From NCBI GenBank assembly GCA_051275765.1, contig JBNMOV010000003.1, forward strand, positions 1-33,854: 33,854 bases of DNA. Direction: 5' to 3'. Made by a program: the position numbers and the translations under genes. Shown here in pieces: positions 32,496-33,854 of the stretch; the stretch's first letter is position 1; each line of letters begins with the position of its first letter. The notes beneath the pieces were generated by a model, which saw only the letters and a list, made by a program, of their open reading frames with translations, was not told the DNA's origin and did no database searches. Origin of the DNA: JAHDCE01 sp051275765. GTDB lineage: Bacteria > Bacteroidota > Bacteroidia > Chitinophagales > Saprospiraceae.

Positions 32496-33854
32496 TTATC
32501 CTCCGCAATGGCATTGAGGTTTCAAAAAGCTCTGAGTATCATAATGCCAAGGGAAATTATTGCTATGTTTATTGATTTCCCAGAAGAATTTCCCTCGTTT
32601 TTTATCATAGTTTCCTATTTCATTCAAGGTGTCCGCATCGTACAATCTACCATTAATCATGGTATAAATAATGGATTCTGTATTCTCGATTTTATCCAAA
32701 GGATTATCATTCATGATAAGTAAATCTGCTAGTTTTCCTTTTTCCAAAGAACCAATATGATCTTCCATTCCTAAATAAACAGCACCATTCATAGTCGCAG
32801 CCCTCAAAGATTGATGATTGGACATTCCGCCTTGTGCAAACATCCATATTTCCCAATGAGCACCCAAACCTTGAAGCTGTCCATGAGAACCTAGATTGAT
32901 ATTCACTCCATTTTCTTGCAATTTATTACAAGATTGAGAAACGAGGATATGTCCGTTTTCGTATTCCTCATCTGGAATCATCGTTCTATGTCTGGAACGA
33001 GAATCTACGATAGCTCTTGGCGTGAAATTCAATAACCTTTCTTTTTCCCAAACATTGGTTTTTTGATAAAAATAATACTCGCCATTCACACCACCATAAT
33101 TCACGATAAGGGTAGGAGTGTTATGTGTCTTAGTCTCTTTCCAAACTTGTATGACATCATTATATAATGGTGCAACTGGAATATTGTGTTCCACGCCTGT
33201 ATGTCCGTCCAAAATCATACTCATATTATGATAAAAGAAAGATCCTCCTTCTGGCACAACTAAAATATCCAATTCCCTAGCTGCTTGAATGATTTGTTGA
33301 CGCTGATCTCTACGAGGTTGATTGTAACTTTTTACTGAAAATGCTCCATATGCCTTATTTCTTCTCAATGCAGATTTTGCATCTTCTAATGAATTAATAA
33401 CCGCTTTGAAATCTCCATCTGCACCATATAGAATTGTTCCAGTAGAAAATAGTCTAGGTCCTAGCATTTGACCAGACCTGATCATCTCTGCATGACTGAA
33501 AATCATTTCAGAATTAGAAGATGGATCGTGTGTAGTTGTTACACCATAAGCCAGATTAGCATAATAATGCCATTGTTTCTGTGGACTGAGTCCATAATAG
33601 AAATTACCAACATGAGCATGGACATCTATAAAACCAGGCATGATGGTTTTTCCAGTCATATCCATAGTTTTTGTTTTGCCATCTATTTTTACTTCGCCTG
33701 TTTTTCCTACTGCGAGTATTTTATTATTCTCAATGAGGATCGTTCCATTTTCAATAACTTCATCGCCATTCATCGTAATAATCCTAGCATTAGTAAAAGC
33801 GATTTTGCCTTCTGGTTTATCGTGTTCTAATTCCAGTTTTATTTTCAATCCTAC
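32496..33854 (-). CDS. Amidohydrolase, C-terminal part of a large TolB/PD40-type protein (partial)
   Basis: The frame stays open at the right edge (33852-33854 = GTA, then GGA, TTG), and a TTG at 33848 is in mid-protein, not a start. The sequence begins VGLKIKLELEHDKPEGKIAF then TNARIITMNGDEVIENGTIL, the junction found in Bacteroidota amidohydrolases of about 1100 residues that carry a TolB-like beta-propeller ahead. Metal ligands are in GFIDVHAHVG, later GHTGVEHNIP and NLGSHGQLQGLGAHWE. Residues GAVYLGMEDHIGSLEKGKLADLLIMNDNPL close the metal-dependent hydrolase fold. The end HCGG-like tail (KPQCHCGG) is unusual. The substrate is unknown; the domain could be an imidazolonepropionase-like or cyclic amidase. 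The N-terminus lies outside the window. Confidence 0.85.
   Translation of the reverse strand, partial: VGLKIKLELEHDKPEGKIAFTNARIITMNGDEVIENGTILIENNKILAVGKTGEVKIDGKTKTMDMTGKTIMPGFIDVHAHVGNFYYGLSPQKQWHYYANLAYGVTTTHDPSSNSEMIFSHAEMIRSGQMLGPRLFSTGTILYGADGDFKAVINSLEDAKSALRRNKAYGAFSVKSYNQPRRDQRQQIIQAARELDILVVPEGGSFFYHNMSMILDGHTGVEHNIPVAPLYNDVIQVWKETKTHNTPTLIVNYGGVNGEYYFYQKTNVWEKERLLNFTPRAIVDSRSRHRTMIPDEEYENGHILVSQSCNKLQENGVNINLGSHGQLQGLGAHWEIWMFAQGGMSNHQSLRAATMNGAVYLGMEDHIGSLEKGKLADLLIMNDNPLDKIENTESIIYTMINGRLYDADTLNEIGNYDKKRGKFFWEINKHSNNFPWHYDTQSFLKPQCHCGG

Noticed and set aside
32496..33848. A complete 450-residue amidohydrolase starting at TTG 33848
   Set aside because: The sequence before the TTG stays open to the window edge and the segment matches the middle of a longer family member, so the gene is partial rather than starting there.
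1..33854. CRISPR array, tRNA, rRNA or insertion sequence
   Set aside because: No regularly spaced repeats, cloverleaf, rRNA-like stretch or transposase frame was seen; the repeats found are palindromes or tandem modules.

Overview
The window is AT-rich chromosomal DNA from a member of the Bacteroidota. The evidence is three secreted proteins with a type IX secretion (T9SS) C-terminal sorting domain, promoter boxes of the TAnnTTTG type instead of -10/-35 elements, almost no Shine-Dalgarno sequences, a stand-alone MnmD, and a large TPR protein paired with an outer-membrane barrel. Class-level placement (Saprospiria, Flavobacteriia or a relative) is only a guess. No phage, integrase, transposase, CRISPR array, tRNA or rRNA was seen.

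Layout. 1-1734 (-): membrane-anchored von Willebrand A protein, cut by the left edge. 1983-3972 (+): a T9SS cargo protein, then a PAS-AraC regulator with a dyad operator over its own promoter. 4275-6451 (+): a DMT permease overlapping a secreted SGNH-hydrolase/PKD protein. 6455-6574 (-): a promoter and terminator with no ORF between them, a candidate small RNA. 6972-7733 (+): yaaA. 7734-8452: 0.7 kb filled mostly with imperfect palindromes, leading into penicillin acylase (8453-10867, +). 10928-18839 (-): a frameshifted lipoprotein, a membrane peroxiredoxin, mnmD, a WG-repeat protein, a TlpA-type thioredoxin, a methyltransferase, a four-helix-bundle pseudogene with one in-frame stop, and an outer-membrane barrel. 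19013-23489 (-): a 1022-residue TPR protein and an OmpA-domain protein. 24070-26520 (+): a T9SS protein with three near-identical binding modules. 26697-30664 (-): glutaryl-CoA dehydrogenase, FabH and an amidase_3 peptidoglycan hydrolase. 30820-31602 (+): phosphodiester glycosidase lipoprotein. 31594-33854 (-): half of a glycosyltransferase, and the C-terminal part of a large amidohydrolase cut by the right edge.

The protein-coding content is mostly housekeeping plus cell envelope and secretion. The least explained material lies between genes. Six long, diverged inverted repeats (about 100-170 bp each) and one further copy of a palindrome loop occupy intergenic gaps, often abutting start or stop codons. 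At least two of them share a conserved loop. The other notable items are the candidate small RNA, the repeated AAGTAT operator of the PAS-AraC gene, and two genes broken by single lesions.
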